From Acidimangrovimonas sediminis (GTDB taxonomy: Bacteria; Pseudomonadota; Alphaproteobacteria; Rhodobacterales; Rhodobacteraceae), in NCBI RefSeq assembly GCF_002871005.1, contig NZ_PHSN01000013.1, forward strand, positions 124,001-188,000: a stretch of DNA of 64,000 nucleotides, in the 5' to 3' direction. This document shows positions 19,889 through 27,911 of the stretch, piece by piece; position 1 is the first letter of the stretch; each line of letters opens with the position of its first letter. The notes beneath the pieces are model-generated. The model worked only from the letters and a program-made list of their open reading frames with translations. It was not told where the DNA came from and ran no database searches. The position numbers were made by a program, and so were the translations under genes.

Positions 19889-20587
19889 TTATGCCGCGTC
19901 CAGCTGGCGCGACAGGATGGTGGCGAATTCGTCCGCGAAGGCCTCGTAATTGCCGATGATCGCGTCGCTGTCGGCCGAAAGCTTGTTGTAGAAGATCACG
20001 GCAGGCACGGCGGCCACGAGGCCGAGCGCCGTCGCCACCAGCGCCTCGGCGATGCCGGGCGCCACGACGGCGAGGTTCGTGTTCTGGCTCATCGCGATCT
20101 GTTCGAACGAATGCTTGATGCCCCAGACCGTGCCGAACAGGCCCACGAAGGGCGCGGTCGACCCGACGGTCGCCAGGAACGACAGCCCTTGGTTCAGCCC
20201 CGAGGCCTCCTTGGCGATCGCCACGTCCATCGACCGGTCGATCCGCGCCTGAGCGCCGGCGATCAGCTTGCCGTCCTTACGGTGGCTGCGCCGCCATTCC
20301 AGCATGCCGGCGGCGAAGATGCGCTCCGACGCGCCCTCCGGCTCATCGCCGATCTGGTCGTAAAGCTCATCCAGCGGCTCTCCCGACCAGAACGCCTCGT
20401 CGAACCCCGAGGAATGGGCACGGGCCCGACGGTAGGTCAGGTGTTTCTGGATGATGATCGCCCACGACCAGAACGAGGCGATGATCAGCAGGATCATCAC
20501 CAGCTTGACGGTGATCGTGGCGCGCATGAACAGCGCCAGCATCGAAAAATCGACCGCATGCGCCGCAGCGAGTGTTTGGGTATCCAT
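19889..20587 (-). CDS. tolQ: Tol-Pal system protein TolQ (ExbB/MotA family)
   Basis: A 232-residue inner-membrane protein with three predicted helices (about 15-42, 135-158, 172-195). The C-terminal helices carry the MotA/TolQ/ExbB signature TVGSTAPFVGLFGTVWGIKHSF and AEALVATALGLVAAVPAVIFYN. It is the first gene of the tolQRAB-pal-cpoB set, 94 nt after ybgC, so a promoter may lie in that gap. Confidence 0.96.
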   Translation of the reverse strand: MDTQTLAAAHAVDFSMLALFMRATITVKLVMILLIIASFWSWAIIIQKHLTYRRARAHSSGFDEAFWSGEPLDELYDQIGDEPEGASERIFAAGMLEWRRSHRKDGKLIAGAQARIDRSMDVAIAKEASGLNQGLSFLATVGSTAPFVGLFGTVWGIKHSFEQIAMSQNTNLAVVAPGIAEALVATALGLVAAVPAVIFYNKLSADSDAIIGNYEAFADEFATILSRQLDAA

Positions 20588-20681
20588 TTGCCTGCTCGTT
20601 ATCCTTGAGCGACCGTTCTTGCGACGGCCCGATTACCACTGATTCTACCCTGTTTTGAGGCGGATTGCCAACACATGGCCG

Positions 20682-21095
20682 TTATGGGCGGGAAGTTTCC
20701 CGCGATTCGCCCAGAAGCTGGCGGATATCCGCCGGGATCCGCGCAGGCGCTCCGCCCGCGCCGAGGCAGACCAGCGTGACGTCCGCCCGGAAAAGCACTG
20801 CCCCCCCACGCGAAACAATCTGGCGCAACGAGATCCGCGCGCCGGTCAGCCCGGTCAGCACCGTCTCTACCGAAAGCAGATCATCGAAGAGCGCGGGCGA
20901 CAGATAGTCCGCCTCGACCCGCCGGACGGCGAAGACGATCCCCTGCCCGGCTTTCAGCGCGCTTTGGTCGATACCCAGCGCGCGCACCCATTCACTGCGC
21001 GCGCGCTCGATGAATTTCAGGTAGTTCGCGTAATAGACGATTCCGGCAAGGTCGGTGTCCTCGTAATAGACCCTGACCTCGAAGCGATGGCTCAC
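20682..21095 (-). CDS. ybgC: tol-pal associated acyl-CoA thioesterase YbgC
   Basis: A 137-residue hot-dog thioesterase with the active-site pattern [19 protein letters not shown] (catalytic Asp) and [14 protein letters not shown]. YbgC hydrolyses short acyl-CoA or acyl-ACP thioesters and is almost always encoded upstream of tolQ. The start codon is GTG at 21095, which overlaps the argC stop (GTGA); the CDS then begins [10 protein letters not shown]. Confidence 0.93.
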   Translation of the reverse strand: MSHRFEVRVYYEDTDLAGIVYYANYLKFIERARSEWVRALGIDQSALKAGQGIVFAVRRVEADYLSPALFDDLLSVETVLTGLTGARISLRQIVSRGGAVLFRADVTLVCLGAGGAPARIPADIRQLLGESRETSRP

Positions 21096-22021
21096 GATCC
21101 GGCACCTTCCAGCCCCGCATCCTCGGGCAGGCCGAACATCACGTTGAGGTTCTGCACCGCCGCCCCCGACGCCCCCTTCCCAAGGTTGTCGAGCACCGCG
21201 ACCGCCGCCACCGCGCCGGTCCTGGCATTGCCGTGAACCGACAGCTCCAGCCGGTTGGTCCCGTTCAGGCGCTGCGGCATGACGCGGGGCTGATCGGTCT
21301 CGGCCGGCACGACGCGAACGAAGATCTCGCCCTCGTAGGCCTCGGCCAGCGCCTCTTCGGCCCGGGCGATGCCCTCGGGCCCCAATTGCAGGTGCACCGC
21401 CACCGCCATGCCCTGCGCATACTGCCCGACCGAGGGCACGAAGACCGGCGCGACCTCAAGCCCGCCGTGCAGCGTGATCTCGGGCAGGTGCTTGTGGCCC
21501 TGCGCCGTGGCGTAAAGGAACGATCCCTGCACCCCGCCGCCCTCATACTCGGCGATCATAGACTTGCCGCCCCCGGTATATCCCGACACGCCCGAGATCG
21601 CGGGCGGCGCCTTCGGATCGATCAGCCCGGCCACGACCAGCGGCCGGATCAGCGCGATCGCGCAGGTCGACCAGCAGCCCGGATTGGAGACGTAGCGCGC
21701 CGCGGCGATCCGTTCGCGCTGGCCCTTCGCCATCTCGGGAAAGCCAAAGGCCCAGTCCGGGTGCACCCGGTGCGCGGTCGAGGCGTCGATGATCCGGGTC
21801 TTCAGGTCCTTCGCCTCGGCCACGATCTCCCGCGCGGCGTCGTCGGGCAGGCACAGGATCGCGGCGTCGGCCTCGGCGTAGGCGTCGAGCCGTGCGGCCG
21901 GGTCCTTGCGCCGGGCCGGATCGACCGAGACCAGCGTGATGTCGTCGCGGCGCGCCAGACGCTCGCGGATCTGCAAACCCGTCGTCCCGGCTTCGCCATC
22001 GATGAACACCCTGACCGGCAT
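21092..22021 (-). CDS. argC: N-acetyl-gamma-glutamyl-phosphate reductase (type 2, short form)
   Basis: A 309-residue NADP-dependent reductase of arginine synthesis. It has an N-terminal Rossmann stretch [18 protein letters not shown] (type-2 ArgC pattern GxxGTTG), the catalytic Cys in [11 protein letters not shown] and a conserved [14 protein letters not shown]. It reduces N-acetylglutamyl phosphate to the semialdehyde. The start at 22021 gives the standard N-terminus. It overlaps ybgC by 4 nt, so an arginine gene is translationally linked to the Tol cluster. Confidence 0.93.
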   Translation of the reverse strand: MPVRVFIDGEAGTTGLQIRERLARRDDITLVSVDPARRKDPAARLDAYAEADAAILCLPDDAAREIVAEAKDLKTRIIDASTAHRVHPDWAFGFPEMAKGQRERIAAARYVSNPGCWSTCAIALIRPLVVAGLIDPKAPPAISGVSGYTGGGKSMIAEYEGGGVQGSFLYATAQGHKHLPEITLHGGLEVAPVFVPSVGQYAQGMAVAVHLQLGPEGIARAEEALAEAYEGEIFVRVVPAETDQPRVMPQRLNGTNRLELSVHGNARTGAVAAVAVLDNLGKGASGAAVQNLNVMFGLPEDAGLEGAGS

Positions 22022-22081
22022 CGTCGCACTCCCTTCATGCCTTTCCACCCCGAGCGGCGCGCCCGGGGCCCGCGTCCGGTC

Positions 22082-22726
22082 TTACCCGATTGCCAGCCGC
22101 GCCGCCAGACGGAGGGCATGCGATGGATCCCGCCCAACCGATGGCATCCGCGGATCGTAGGCGGCGCGCAGGATCCCCGCGATCTCGGGGTGCAGGATCA
22201 CGCCCCCCGCACCGCCCCCCGCACCGCCCACCCCGGTCCGCGCCAGCGGAGAGCGCGCAGCAAAGGCCGGCTCGGACCACGAGAGCATCGCCTGTGCCGC
22301 CTGCGCCAGCGCGATTTCCTCAGCGGGGATCTCGGCCATCGGCCCCTTCATCGCGACGAAGGTGAAGACCGCCCGGATCGCCCCCTGCCCGTCGAACCGG
22401 AAGGTGCGGTACTGACTGGCCCCCTCGTCCGCCAGCCGCTGCACCAGCAGGTCGAGCCCTGGAATCATGTGGCCCAGGCCGGGCACCTCGGCCAGCTCGG
22501 CCCAGTCGCGCAGGAAGAAGACCATCAGGTTCGCGCCCAGCTCCGGGTCGGTCTCGGCCAGCGGGTGGCGCACCATCGCCGACACCGCCTCGAGCGCGCC
22601 CTTCACCGTGGCAAGCGTCGCATCCTGAACCCCGAAGACCACCGGCGCGATCGGCCGCCCCCACCGCGCGCAGAGGTAGCTGCCGTCGGTGCGAGTAAAC
22701 AGCGGGGCGATATCCTCGGGGGTCAT
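22082..22726 (-). CDS. conserved hypothetical protein
   Basis: A 214-residue soluble protein starting MTPEDIAPLFTRTDGSYLCARWGRPIAPVVFG. GAGGA precedes ATG 22726; the long upstream extension of the frame contains tandem-repeat DNA and is not credible. The middle part has a large helix-rich region (LAETDPELGANLMVFFLRDW). A Gly-rich loop, TGVGGAGGGAGG, sits near residue 175. No known domain is recognised. It lies between ruvB and argC on the same strand. Confidence 0.6.
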   Translation of the reverse strand: MTPEDIAPLFTRTDGSYLCARWGRPIAPVVFGVQDATLATVKGALEAVSAMVRHPLAETDPELGANLMVFFLRDWAELAEVPGLGHMIPGLDLLVQRLADEGASQYRTFRFDGQGAIRAVFTFVAMKGPMAEIPAEEIALAQAAQAMLSWSEPAFAARSPLARTGVGGAGGGAGGVILHPEIAGILRAAYDPRMPSVGRDPSHALRLAARLAIG

Positions 22727-22875
22727 GGGATCCTCGGGAGGCATGGGGCGAAAGGTCCGGAGGTGGTGTGGAAGCGGTGGATGCGCCGTGAGTATTTGCA
22801 CGGGAAAGACAGCACAAGCCTGTCGCGCCGAAACGGCGGAAAGAAGCCCGATCCAAACCGGCAGGTCCCGACCTA

Positions 22876-22920
22876 CCAAGTCCCGCCCGGCCAAGTCCCG
22901 CCCGGCCAAGTCCCGCCGGG
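22876..22920. repeat. 15-bp tandem repeat, three units
   Basis: CCAAGTCCCGCCCGG occurs at 22876-22890 and 22891-22905, with a near-identical third unit at 22906-22920 (end CCGGG) and a decayed unit just before. It lies between ruvB and the hypothetical gene. Its period and CGCCCGG core match the tandem repeat on the other side of ruvB. Confidence 0.85.
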
Positions 22921-22928
22921 GCAGCCGT

Positions 22929-23954
22929 TCAACCGTCGAACAGCTCGCCCTGCCCCGGGGCGCGCGGCGGCGTCAGCCCCAGGTGGCGCCAGGCGCGCTG
23001 GGTCAGCATGCGCCCGCGCGGGGTGCGCGCGATCAGCCCCTGCTGCAGCAGATAGGGCTCGATCACCTCCTCGATCGCGTCGCGCGATTCCGACAGCGCG
23101 GCCGAGAGCGTCTCCACCCCCACCGGTCCGCCTCCGTAATGCTCGGCCATCAGCCCGAGGTAGCGCCGATCAGCCCCGTCGAGGCCCAGGTGATCGACCC
23201 CCAGCCGCGTCAATGCCCCGTCGGCCAGCTCGCGCGTCAACCGCCCGTCACCCTCGACCAGCGCGAAATCGACCACCCGGCGCAACAGCCGCCCGGCGAT
23301 CCGCGGCGTGCCGCGCGCGCGCCGGGCGATCTCGGTGCAGCCCTCCGGATCCGAGGGCACGCCCAACAGCCGCGCGCCCCGCGTGACGATCTCGTTCAAC
23401 TCCGCCTCGGTATAGAATTGCAGGCGGGTGGGAATGCCGAAGCGGTCTCGCAGCGGGGTGGTCAGAAGGCCAAGGCGGGTGGTGGCGCCGACAAGGGTGA
23501 AGGGCTGCAGGTCGATCCGCACGGTGCGCGCGGCGGGCCCCTCGCCGATCACGAGGTCCAGCGCGAAATCCTCCATCGCGGGGTATAGCACCTCCTCCAC
23601 CGCCGGGTTGAGCCGGTGGATCTCGTCGATGAAAAGCACATCGCGGGGTTCGAGGTTGGTCAGGATCGCCGCCAGATCCCCCGCCTTGGCCAGCACCGGG
23701 CCGGAGGTCATGCGGAACCCCACCCCCAGCTCGCGCGCCATGATCTGCGCCAGCGTCGTCTTGCCCAGGCCGGGGGGGCCATGGAACAGGGTGTGGTCCA
23801 TGGCCTCGCCGCGCATCTTGGCGCTTTCGATGAAGACCTTGAGGTTCGCCCGCGCCTCGGCCTGGCCGATGAACTCGTCAAGCTGCTGGGGCCGCAGCGC
23901 CCGATCGGCATCCTCGGGCAGGCGGTCGGGGCGAAGGGTCGGATCGGAGGTCAT
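22929..23954 (-). CDS. ruvB: Holliday junction branch migration helicase RuvB
   Basis: A 341-residue AAA+ motor with Walker A GPPGLGKT (59-66), Walker B FIDEIH (DEIH 110-113), sensor [18 protein letters not shown] with the arginine finger and a C-terminal winged helix ending [10 protein letters not shown]. It drives branch migration with RuvA and resolution with RuvC. Neither ruvA nor ruvC is adjacent in this window, since the upstream neighbour is htpX. Tandem repeats lie on both sides. Confidence 0.96.
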   Translation of the reverse strand: MTSDPTLRPDRLPEDADRALRPQQLDEFIGQAEARANLKVFIESAKMRGEAMDHTLFHGPPGLGKTTLAQIMARELGVGFRMTSGPVLAKAGDLAAILTNLEPRDVLFIDEIHRLNPAVEEVLYPAMEDFALDLVIGEGPAARTVRIDLQPFTLVGATTRLGLLTTPLRDRFGIPTRLQFYTEAELNEIVTRGARLLGVPSDPEGCTEIARRARGTPRIAGRLLRRVVDFALVEGDGRLTRELADGALTRLGVDHLGLDGADRRYLGLMAEHYGGGPVGVETLSAALSESRDAIEEVIEPYLLQQGLIARTPRGRMLTQRAWRHLGLTPPRAPGQGELFDG

Positions 23955-23992
23955 GGGCAGCCTGCTGATTGGTGCCAGACCATCGCCGTTCT

Positions 23993-24031
23993 GGCCGCCC
24001 GGTTCAAGGCCGCCCGGTTCAAGGCGACCGG
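23993..24031. repeat. 15-bp tandem repeat upstream of ruvB
   Basis: GGCCGCCCGGTTCAA is repeated exactly at 23993-24007 and 24008-24022, with a partial third unit GGCGACCGG to 24031. It begins 38 nt before the ruvB ATG, probably within the ruvB leader. Confidence 0.85.
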
Positions 24032-24050
24032 CCGACGCCCTTGCCCCTCA

Positions 24051-24106
24051 CTTCTTCTGAGCGGAAATATCCTCGGGGGGGGGTGCAGGGGGGCAGACGG
24101 CCCCCC
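24051..24106 (-). repeat. palindrome-tail repeat, copy 3
   Basis: On the minus strand a 7-bp stem (GGGGGGC/GCCCCCC, loop CGTCT) is followed by TGCACCCCCC and the tail GGATATTTCCGCTC-AGAAGAAG. Its last 22 bases (24072 down to 24051) are identical to the copy inside xdhB. It lies between htpX and ruvB. Confidence 0.85.
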
Positions 24107-24115
24107 GCTCCGACC

Positions 24116-25099
24116 TCACCCCCAGGGGCCACGCCGGGTGTCGGGCGCCTCGCCTCCCCACGGCCCTTCCGACACGGGCCCTTCCGACACGCCCCCACGC
24201 GATACAGGCCCCCGCGACACCGGCGGCGCCCGCCGGCCCGCCGCGCGCGGCGCCGCGGTCGTGCCCATGCGGCCGGCCTGCTCCCGCAACGCCTCGATCC
24301 GGTTCGCAGTCGCCGGATGGGTCGAGAACAGCTTGTCGCGCCCTAAGGCATGCAGCGGGTTGATGATGAACATGTGCGCGGTCGCGGGGTGCCGCTCGGC
24401 CGCCTCGTTCACGCTGTCCTGCGCATGCGCCTCGATCTTGCGCAGCGCCGAGGCAAGCCACAGCGGGTTGCGGCAGATCTCGCCCCCCTCGCGGTCGGCC
24501 TCGTATTCCCGCGCGCGAGAGATCGCCATCTGCACCAGGCCCGCGGCCATCGGCGCAAGGATCATCATGGCGAGCGAGCCGATCAGGCCCATGTTGTTGC
24601 GGTCCGTCCGGAACCAGAAGGCAAAGTTCGCCAGCATCGAGATCGCGCCCGCAAAGGTCGCCGTGACCGTCATCGTCAGGGTGTCGCGATGCTTGATATG
24701 GGCCAGCTCGTGCGCCATCACGCCGGCCAGTTCCTCGCGGCTGAGCCTGCGCATGAGGCCGGTCGAGGCCGCAACGGCGGCATGGTCGGGCGAGCGGCCT
24801 GTGGCGAAGGCGTTCGGCTGGTCGGTGTTCAAAAGGTAGACCCGCGGCATCGGCAGATCCGCGTTGCGCGCCATCTCCTCGACCACGGAATAAAGCTGTG
24901 GGGCGGTGGCGGAATTCACCTCCTGCGCATTGTGCATGCGCAGCACCATCTGGTCCGAATTCCAGAAGGTGAAGGCGTTCATCGCCGCCGCGACCACGAG
25001 GGCGATCAGCGCGCCGGCAGTCCCGCCGATCAGCGCACCAAGCCCCATGAACAGCGCGGTAAGAACCGCCATCAGGATGCCGGTCTTCAGGGTCGCCAT
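24116..25099 (-). CDS. htpX: membrane zinc metalloprotease HtpX
   Basis: A 327-residue M48 peptidase. It has two N-terminal transmembrane helices (about 5-40), the zinc motif HELAH (130-134) within [12 protein letters not shown], a second hydrophobic pair (about 145-195) and the third ligand in [10 protein letters not shown]. It cleaves damaged membrane proteins in parallel with FtsH. The start at 25099 gives the normal N-terminus. The C-terminal 45 residues are an extra Pro/Gly/Arg-rich tail made partly of a five-residue repeat (V-S-R/E-G-P/G, four units). Confidence 0.93.
   Translation of the reverse strand: MATLKTGILMAVLTALFMGLGALIGGTAGALIALVVAAAMNAFTFWNSDQMVLRMHNAQEVNSATAPQLYSVVEEMARNADLPMPRVYLLNTDQPNAFATGRSPDHAAVAASTGLMRRLSREELAGVMAHELAHIKHRDTLTMTVTATFAGAISMLANFAFWFRTDRNNMGLIGSLAMMILAPMAAGLVQMAISRAREYEADREGGEICRNPLWLASALRKIEAHAQDSVNEAAERHPATAHMFIINPLHALGRDKLFSTHPATANRIEALREQAGRMGTTAAPRAAGRRAPPVSRGPVSRGGVSEGPVSEGPWGGEAPDTRRGPWG
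24161..24220. repeat. 15-bp tandem repeat coding the HtpX tail
   Basis: Four 15-bp units (24161-24175, 24176-24190, 24191-24205, 24206-24220) share the pattern GGCCC-C-CGACAC. On the minus strand they encode four copies of V-S-R/E-G-P/G at the HtpX C-terminus. The first two units differ by one base; the others are more diverged. Confidence 0.8.
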
Positions 25100-25328
25100 C
25101 TTGTCCTCTCCGATGTTGTCGGCGCATCGGATATGGCGATCGCTGCCGCGCGGCTCAAGTCCCTCCACGACTCCAACGGCCGACCTTCCCGCGCGCCCGA
25201 CCTGCTGCCGACTCGCCCCTGTCACGTCTCCCTGATTTGATCCGCGGCGAAACGCCTTGCCGGGGGGTGATTTGCAAGTTGTGCTTGAAACTCCTGCCAA
25301 GGCCGCTCAAATTGCACGCCGGACAGGA

Positions 25329-25346
25329 TGGTTTAATATTAAACCA
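25329..25346. promoter_or_regulatory. 18-bp perfect palindrome before maeB, candidate operator
   Basis: TGGTTTAATATTAAACCA is its own reverse complement and is strikingly AT-rich in GC-rich surroundings. It ends 21 nt before the maeB ATG, overlapping the expected transcription start or ribosome-site region, so a bound repressor would block the gene. Upstream, TTTGCAAG at 25271-25278 is one base off the TTTGCAAA boxes found before prpE. Confidence 0.55.
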
Positions 25347-25367
25347 GATTCCAGGGAGGCTCTCACG

Positions 25368-27647
25368 ATGGACGAGGCACGGAGCGACAACGCGCGTCAG
25401 GCGGCGCTCGACTACCACGAATTCCCGAAACCCGGGAAGCTCGAGATCCGGGCGACCAAGCCGCTCGCCAACGGCCGCGACCTGAGCCGCGCCTATTCAC
25501 CCGGCGTGGCCGAGGCCTGCCTTGAGATCAAGGAAGACCCTTCGACCGCCAGCCGCTTCACCGCGCGCGGAAACCTCGTCGGCGTGGTGACCAACGGTTC
25601 GGCCGTGCTCGGCCTTGGCAACATCGGCGCGCTGGCGGCAAAGCCGGTGATGGAGGGCAAGGCCGTGCTCTTCAAGAAATTCGCCAATATCGACTGCTTC
25701 GACATCGAACTCGCCGAGAAGGACCCCGAGAAGCTGGCGGAGCTCGTCTGCGCCCTCGAACCCACCTTCGGCGCGATCAACCTCGAGGACATCAAGGCGC
25801 CCGACTGCTTCATCGTGGAAAAGATCTGCCGCGAGCGGATGAACATACCCGTCTTCCACGACGACCAGCACGGCACCGCGATCGTCGTGGGCGCCGCGGC
25901 GACCAACGCGCTGCGGGTCGCCGGCAAGAAGTTCGAGGACATCAAGGTGGTGTCGACCGGCGGCGGCGCCGCGGGGATCGCCTGCCTCAACATGCTGCTG
26001 AAGCTTGGCCTGAAACGCGAGAACGTCTGGCTCTGCGACGTGGCCGGCCTCGTCTACGAGGGCCGCGAGGAGGAGATGACCCCGCAGAAGGCCGCCTATG
26101 CGCAGAAATCCGACAAGCGCACGCTGGATGACGTGATCGACGACGCCGACCTGTTCCTCGGTCTTTCCGGCCCCAACGTCCTGACCCCCGAGATGGTGAA
26201 GAAGATGGCCCGGCGGCCGATCATCTTCGCCCTTGCCAACCCGCGCCCCGAGATCATGCCGGATGCCGCGCGCGAGGTGGCCCCCGACGCGATCATCGCG
26301 ACCGGGCGGTCGGACTATCCCAACCAGGTCAACAACGTCCTGTGCTTCCCCTTCATCTTCCGCGGCGCGCTGGACGTCGGCGCGACGACGATCAACGACG
26401 AGATGCAGATCGCCTGCATCGAGGGGATCGCCGCGCTGGCCCGCGCGACCACCTCTGCCGAAGCCGCCGCCGCCTACCAGGGCGAGCAGATGAATTTCGG
26501 CGCCGACTACCTGATCCCGAAACCCTTCGACCCGCGGCTGATGGGCGTTGTCGCCTCGGCGGTGGCCAAGGCCGCGATGGATTCGGGCGTCGCCGCCCGT
26601 CCGTTCGACGATCTCGATGCCTATCGTGAAAAGCTGGACGGGTCGGTCTTCCGTTCGGCGCTGATCATGCGCCCGGTGTTCGAGGCCGCAAGCTCGGCCG
26701 CGCGCAAGATCGTCTTCGCAGAGGGTGAGGATGAGCGCGTGCTGCGCGCAGCCCAGGCGATGCTCGAGGAGACCACGGAACTGCCGATCCTGATCGGCCG
26801 CCCCGAGGTGATCGAGACCCGGCTGGAACGCGCCGGCCTGACGATCCGGCCCGGGAAGGATTTCGAGATCGTCAACCCCGAGGACGACCCGCGCTATCGC
26901 GATTACTGGGGCACCTACCATGAGCTGATGGCCCGACGCGGCGTGTCGCCCGACCTCGCCCGCGCGGTGCTGCGCACCAATACCACGGCGATCGGCGCGG
27001 TCATGGTGCACCGGGGCGAGGCCGACAGCCTGATCTGCGGCACCTTCGGGCAATACCTCTGGCACCTGCGTTATGTCCGCCAGGTGCTGGCCCGCGACGG
27101 GCTGCACCCGGTGGGCGCGCTCAGCCTGATGATCCTCGAGGACGGCCCGCTTTTCATCGCCGACACCCACGTGAACCAGGAGCCCACGCCGGCCCAGATC
27201 GCCCAGACGGTGATCGGCGCGGCGCGGCACGTCCGCCGCTTCGGCATCACGCCGAAGATCGCGCTCTGCTCGCATTCGCAATTCGGCAACCTCGAAAGCC
27301 TGTCGGGCACCAAGATGCGCGAAGCGCTGGAGCTTCTGGACGCACGCGAACCTGATTTCGATTACGAGGGCGAGATGAACATCGACGCCGCGCTGGATGC
27401 CACCGTGCGCGAGCGGATCTTCCCGGGCGGGCGCTTCACGGGGGCGGCGAACGTGCTCGTCTTCGCCAATGCCGATGCGGCCTCGGGGGTGCGCAACATC
27501 CTCAAGGCCAAGGCAGGCGGGCTTGAGGTCGGGCCGATCCTGATGGGCATGGGCAACCGCGCCCATATCGTGACCCCCTCGATCACGACCCGGGGCCTGC
27601 TGAACATGTCCGCGCTGGCGGGCACCCCGGTCGCGCATTACGGCTAA
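25368..27647 (+). CDS. maeB: NADP-dependent malic enzyme with C-terminal phosphotransacetylase-like domain
   Basis: A 759-residue two-domain protein. Residues 1 to about 425 are the malic enzyme: PLANGRDLSRAYSPGVAEAC, FHDDQHGTAIVVGAAATNAL (metal and substrate site) and the dinucleotide loop STGGGAAGIACL. Residues about 440-759 are a phosphate-acetyltransferase-like domain (FAEGEDERVLRAAQ), which in this family regulates by acetyl-CoA rather than catalyses. It makes pyruvate and NADPH from malate. ATG 25368 has GGGAGG upstream; the longer frame starts in the promoter palindrome region. Confidence 0.95.
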   Translation: MDEARSDNARQAALDYHEFPKPGKLEIRATKPLANGRDLSRAYSPGVAEACLEIKEDPSTASRFTARGNLVGVVTNGSAVLGLGNIGALAAKPVMEGKAVLFKKFANIDCFDIELAEKDPEKLAELVCALEPTFGAINLEDIKAPDCFIVEKICRERMNIPVFHDDQHGTAIVVGAAATNALRVAGKKFEDIKVVSTGGGAAGIACLNMLLKLGLKRENVWLCDVAGLVYEGREEEMTPQKAAYAQKSDKRTLDDVIDDADLFLGLSGPNVLTPEMVKKMARRPIIFALANPRPEIMPDAAREVAPDAIIATGRSDYPNQVNNVLCFPFIFRGALDVGATTINDEMQIACIEGIAALARATTSAEAAAAYQGEQMNFGADYLIPKPFDPRLMGVVASAVAKAAMDSGVAARPFDDLDAYREKLDGSVFRSALIMRPVFEAASSAARKIVFAEGEDERVLRAAQAMLEETTELPILIGRPEVIETRLERAGLTIRPGKDFEIVNPEDDPRYRDYWGTYHELMARRGVSPDLARAVLRTNTTAIGAVMVHRGEADSLICGTFGQYLWHLRYVRQVLARDGLHPVGALSLMILEDGPLFIADTHVNQEPTPAQIAQTVIGAARHVRRFGITPKIALCSHSQFGNLESLSGTKMREALELLDAREPDFDYEGEMNIDAALDATVRERIFPGGRFTGAANVLVFANADAASGVRNILKAKAGGLEVGPILMGMGNRAHIVTPSITTRGLLNMSALAGTPVAHYG

Positions 27648-27696
27648 GACAGACACGCAGGGCGCCCGGCAAGGCGCCCTGCCCTGCACACGGAAC

Positions 27697-27786
27697 TTTG
27701 CAAAGGTCGCCAGGTGTTGGCGATCGCCGGCATAATCTTCGCCGCTTTGCAAATTCCACCGCCCCCTCCCGGAAACTTTCTGCAAA
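27697..27786 (+). promoter_or_regulatory. TTTGCAAA boxes before prpE (ScfR/PccR/RamB-type)
   Basis: ACTTTGCAAAG (TTTGCAAA at 27697-27704), GCTTTGCAAATT (TTTGCAAA at 27746-27753) and AACTTTCTGCAAATTT (TGCAAA at 27781-27786) lie in the 264-nt gap before prpE. TTTGCAAA is the known site of short-chain fatty acyl-CoA regulators (PccR in Rhodobacter sphaeroides, RamB in corynebacteria). The fit to a propionyl-CoA synthetase gene is good. The regulator gene itself is not in the window. Confidence 0.6.
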
Positions 27787-27911
27787 TTTCCCGCGACGTG
27801 AGCGGTAACGCCCCCGCAGCAAACTTGCGCGGGCGGCAAGGCCTTCCTAACAAGTATGCGCAGGCCCGGGCGAAGAGGAGTCGCCCGGCCGGCACGCAAG
27901 GAGGAGGCAGC

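Noticed and set aside
22876-22920. Possible CRISPR array
   Set aside because: The 15-bp units are directly adjacent with no spacers; it is a minisatellite.
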